NCBI GenBank assembly: GCA_900129595.1
Contig: FQWG01000025.1
Coordinates: 1 to 64,000, forward strand
Length of the DNA stretch: 64,000 bases
Direction of reading: 5' to 3'
Origin: Flavobacterium frigidimaris
Lineage (GTDB): Bacteria; Bacteroidota; Bacteroidia; Flavobacteriales; Flavobacteriaceae
Positions 61,180-64,000 of the stretch are shown in pieces (position 1 is the first letter of the stretch; each line of letters starts with the position of its first letter). Position numbers and translations under genes: made by a program. The notes under the pieces were generated by a model. The model did no database searches. It saw only the letters and a program-made list of their open reading frames with translations, and was not told where the DNA came from.

Positions 61180-62664
61180 ATGAAAAAGATATATATATCA
61201 ATCTTTGTGTTATCAGCATTTACTTTTACAGGATGCGCTGATGATTACTTAGATGTTAAACAAACTGAGACTATTTCTACAGATGATATCGAATTGTTTA
61301 ACAATGACAACGGGGCAAAAACATTTGTAACCTCAATCTACAGTAAATTTTTAGACTGGGATATGAGTTCATTCGGATGGGTTGGATTAGCCAGCATTAC
61401 ATCTGATGATGCAGACAAAGGTTCGACTCCAAGTGATACAGGTACTGATAAAGATGTTTTGGATGCTTTAACTTACAACGCATCAAATCCATCTGCAGAA
61501 AGTACATTCAATGCAAATTATGATGGAATTAACAGATGTAATCAAGCATTAGCTATTCTACCTAAATTAGATAAAGCTGATCCTGCATTAAGAGAAAGGT
61601 TAATGGGCGAAGCAAAATTTTTAAGAGCTTTCATGTACTTTACATTGGTGAAATGTTATGGTGGAGTGCCAATTGTTGATCACATATCAAAAATTCCATT
61701 ATCAGCAGAAGACAAAACAATGCAGTTAACTCGTAAAACTGCAGCTGAAGTTTATGCTTTTATCGAAAAAGATTTAACAGAGGCTGCATCAGTGTTGCCT
61801 AATAAATCACAATATGCGTCAGATGAAAAAGCAAGAGCTTCAAAAGGTGCGGCTTATGCTTTATTAGCAAAAGTAAATCTATATCAAAAAAATTGGCAAA
61901 AAGTAGTTGATAACGCCAATTTAGTTACCGGTTATGTTATTTCTCCGGATTATGCTAAAATGTTTAGACTTGAAGGAGAAAATGATGGGGAATCTATTTT
62001 TGAAATTAATGGTGTAGGTTCTGTACCTGCTCGTGGAATTCAAGGATATTCTAACGTTCAGGGTGTTCGTGATGCATGGGGATGGGGATTCAATCAACCT
62101 TCTCAAAGTTTAGTAAATGCTTATGAAACTAACGATGTTAGAAAAAATGCGACTATTATTTTTAGAGGTACAACTTTATATGACGGAAGAGTGATTCCTG
62201 TGATAAGTGCAGACGATCCTAATCCAAGATATAACTTAAAAGCTTATTCTTCTGCCTATACAAGTGCATGGGAGACAGATGCTAATATCAAATATTTAAG
62301 ATACGCTGAAGTATTATTAATGAAAGCTGAGGCGTTAAATGAATTAGGTCAGACTTCAGATGCAATTCCATTGTTAAACATAATCAGACACAGAGCTGGT
62401 TTAGGAGATACTCCGGCAACTTCCCAAGCAGCAGTTAGAACTGCAATCTGGAAAGAAAGAAGAGTTGAGTTGGCATTCGAATTTGACAGATTCTTTGATT
62501 TAGTTAGAACTGGTCAAGCCAAAGATGCTTTTGCAGCTGATAAGAGCGCAGATTTTCCTAATGGAAGAGTATTTACAGTAGGTAAAAATGAATTGTTCCC
62601 AATTCCATCATCATTCCTTTTAATAGCTGAAGGAATGTCTTCTCAAAATCCAGGTTATAATTAA
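61180..62664 (+). CDS. SusD/RagB family nutrient-binding lipoprotein
   Basis: 494 residues with lipobox FTGC (Cys at about 19) and the SusD fold: LMGEAKFLRAFMYFTLVKCY, AAYALLAKVNLYQKNWQ, RYAEVLLMKAEALNELGQ and ERRVELAFEFDRFFDLVRTG. It is the surface glycan-binding partner of the SusC encoded 4 bp upstream. Confidence 0.96.
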   Translation: MKKIYISIFVLSAFTFTGCADDYLDVKQTETISTDDIELFNNDNGAKTFVTSIYSKFLDWDMSSFGWVGLASITSDDADKGSTPSDTGTDKDVLDALTYNASNPSAESTFNANYDGINRCNQALAILPKLDKADPALRERLMGEAKFLRAFMYFTLVKCYGGVPIVDHISKIPLSAEDKTMQLTRKTAAEVYAFIEKDLTEAASVLPNKSQYASDEKARASKGAAYALLAKVNLYQKNWQKVVDNANLVTGYVISPDYAKMFRLEGENDGESIFEINGVGSVPARGIQGYSNVQGVRDAWGWGFNQPSQSLVNAYETNDVRKNATIIFRGTTLYDGRVIPVISADDPNPRYNLKAYSSAYTSAWETDANIKYLRYAEVLLMKAEALNELGQTSDAIPLLNIIRHRAGLGDTPATSQAAVRTAIWKERRVELAFEFDRFFDLVRTGQAKDAFAADKSADFPNGRVFTVGKNELFPIPSSFLLIAEGMSSQNPGYN

Positions 62665-62675
62665 TATTCTTATTT

Positions 62676-62708
62676 ATCACTTCCTTCTAGTTTTTAGGAG
62701 GAAGTGAT
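62676..62708 (+). other. Intercistronic hairpin
   Basis: ATCACTTCCT (62676-62685) pairs with AGGAAGTGAT (62699-62708), 10 bp, loop 13 nt, without a T-run. It separates the susD-like gene from the glycoamylase gene and may protect the susCD mRNA or lower downstream expression. Confidence 0.6.
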
Positions 62709-62737
62709 TATTTATTACAATTTCAAATTTTTTTATA

Positions 62738-64000
62738 ATGGTTAGAATTTCAGTTTTATTATTAGCATTTAGTTTTTTAGGTTGTGGGTCAATTGGTGAA
62801 AAATCGAAAGAGAAAGTTGCTGAAAAAACTGCTGCAGTTAAATTAACAGATGATGAACTTTTAGCTACCGTTCAAAAACAAACCTTCAAATATTTCTGGG
62901 ATTATGCAGAGCCAAATTCTGGTTTAGCAAGAGAACGTTATCATCCGGATGGAGTTTATCCTGAAAATGATGCTAATATCGTAACAACCGGAGGTTCAGG
63001 TTTCGGACTTATGGCTATTGTTTCCGGAATATCTCAAGGATATATTACCAAAAAAGAAGGAGTTGAGAGACTGAACAAAATTGCTGACTTTTTAGGCAAA
63101 GCAGATCGTTTTCACGGAGCATGGTCACACTGGATAGACGGAAATACCGGAAAAGTAAAACCTTTTGGAACCAAGGATAATGGTGGAGACTTAGTCGAAA
63201 CATCATTTTTGGTTGCAGGGATGATTACTGTTCGCGAATATCTAAAAGACGGTTCTGAAAAAGACAAAGCTGTAGCTCAAAAATATGATGCACTTTGGAA
63301 AGGCGTTGACTGGCAATGGTACACAAACAACAAAAATGTATTGTACTGGCACTGGTCGCCAAACTACGACTGGCAAATGAATTTTCCGCTTGAGGGATAT
63401 AATGAATGTCTGATTACTTATGTTCTGGGAGCATCTTCGCCAACACATTCAATAGATGCAAAAGCATACCATGAAGGATGGGCGAGAAGTGGCGGAATCG
63501 TTACTTCTAAAACAAAGTATAATATTCCGTTGATTTTAAAACATAATGGAGCAGAGGAATTTGGCGGACCATTGTTTTGGGCACATTATTCTTATGTAGG
63601 ACTTGATCCAAATCAGTTAACAGATAAATATGCCAACTATTGGGACCTGAATGTAAATCAGGTTAAAATAGATTATGAATATTGTGTTGAAAACCCAAAG
63701 AAATTTGAAGGTTATGGCGCTGATTATTGGGGATTAACAGCATCTTATTCCAGAAATCCTGACGGATCAATCGGGTATAATGCACATTTTCCAACAAATG
63801 ATGTAGGCGTTATATCACCAACAGGAGCAATAAGTTCAATTGTATATACGCCAAAAGAATCCATGGCTGTGATACGCAATCTTTATGAAAATCATAAAGA
63901 CCAGACCTGGGGAGATGCCGGTTTCTATGATGCGCTTAGTTTAGGAAATAATTGGGTAGCAAAACGTTATTTGGCAATCGATCAGGGACCTGAAGTCGTA
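62738..64000 (+). CDS. Glycoamylase-family (GH144-like) lipoprotein, 3' end outside window
   Basis: 421 codons up to the window edge. Lipoprotein signal (VRISVLLLAFSFLGCGS, Cys about residue 16), then an (alpha/alpha)6-barrel enzyme of the glycoamylase family PF10091: FKYFWDYAEPNSGLARER, GGDLVETSFLVAGMITVRE, YWHWSPNYDWQMNFPLEGYN and FFWAHYSY-type LFWAHYSYVGLDP. Characterised relatives include beta-1,2-glucanases (GH144). The starting ATG at 62738 is preceded by a short A/T-rich leader. Third gene of the locus; it probably acts on the glycan bound by the SusD. The exact linkage cut is inferred. Confidence 0.9.
   Translation, partial: MVRISVLLLAFSFLGCGSIGEKSKEKVAEKTAAVKLTDDELLATVQKQTFKYFWDYAEPNSGLARERYHPDGVYPENDANIVTTGGSGFGLMAIVSGISQGYITKKEGVERLNKIADFLGKADRFHGAWSHWIDGNTGKVKPFGTKDNGGDLVETSFLVAGMITVREYLKDGSEKDKAVAQKYDALWKGVDWQWYTNNKNVLYWHWSPNYDWQMNFPLEGYNECLITYVLGASSPTHSIDAKAYHEGWARSGGIVTSKTKYNIPLILKHNGAEEFGGPLFWAHYSYVGLDPNQLTDKYANYWDLNVNQVKIDYEYCVENPKKFEGYGADYWGLTASYSRNPDGSIGYNAHFPTNDVGVISPTGAISSIVYTPKESMAVIRNLYENHKDQTWGDAGFYDALSLGNNWVAKRYLAIDQGPEVV

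Noticed and set aside
1..64000. CRISPR array or rRNA genes
   Set aside because: No regularly spaced short repeats with unique spacers and no rRNA-like sequence were seen.

Overview
The window looks like a chromosomal segment of a flavobacterium (Bacteroidota, Flavobacterium-like). The evidence is low GC, a protein with a C-terminal gliding-motility/type IX secretion (T9SS) sorting domain followed by PorP/SprF and OmpA genes, SusC/SusD pairs, and promoters with the Bacteroidota -7 box TAnnTTTG. I saw no rRNA, tRNA or CRISPR.

Layout. 1-5.1 kb: the end of a giant repeat adhesin with its PorP/SprF and OmpA partners. 5.7-14 kb: a biosynthetic locus with a two-module NRPS (A-T-C-A-T-reductase), its phosphopantetheinyl transferase (interrupted by an in-frame stop), and a divergent O-methyltransferase and EthD-like protein. 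14-32 kb: an accessory region with at least six decayed pieces of one IS6-type element, chimeric repeats, pseudogenes (SRPBCC, AraC), two DUF6965 genes and a 50-residue peptide gene coupled to a GNAT-like gene. Functional genes lie between them: serine hydrolase, PAS histidine kinase, cold-shock protein, KAS III enzyme, response regulator, Rid protein, Crp/Fnr regulator. The same region holds an AraC regulon of three genes with matching operators. 32-41.4 kb: an RND efflux operon with an extra outer-membrane protein, a LytS/LytTR two-component system and a small porin, linked by LytTR-type direct repeats. 43-46.6 kb: four single-gene units on the minus strand separated by homologous non-coding repeats, resembling a gene-cassette array. 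46.6-48.2 kb: a conjugative-element remnant (SSB plus broken DUF932 gene). 48.3-49.9 kb: an intact SusD gene with only the last ~60 codons of its SusC. 50-55 kb: CorA, Pta, AckA and a DUF3995 protein. 55-64 kb: a polysaccharide-utilisation locus with a Y_Y_Y/LuxR regulator, SusC, SusD and a glycoamylase-family (GH144-like) enzyme that runs off the window.

Working together. The NRPS would join two amino acids and release them reductively as an aldehyde, as in aureusimine-type pyrazinone synthesis; the O-methyltransferase and EthD protein may tailor the product. The AraC protein at 28.8 kb probably activates itself, an ABM monooxygenase-like gene and a quinone reductase-like gene through paired 18-bp sites placed at identical distances from their -7 boxes. 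The LytTR regulator probably controls the efflux operon and the porin. The last locus would import and cut a glucan.

The most noteworthy signals are the shared AraC operator geometry, the NRPS locus with its interrupted PPTase, the cassette-like array, and the peptide/GNAT-like pair.
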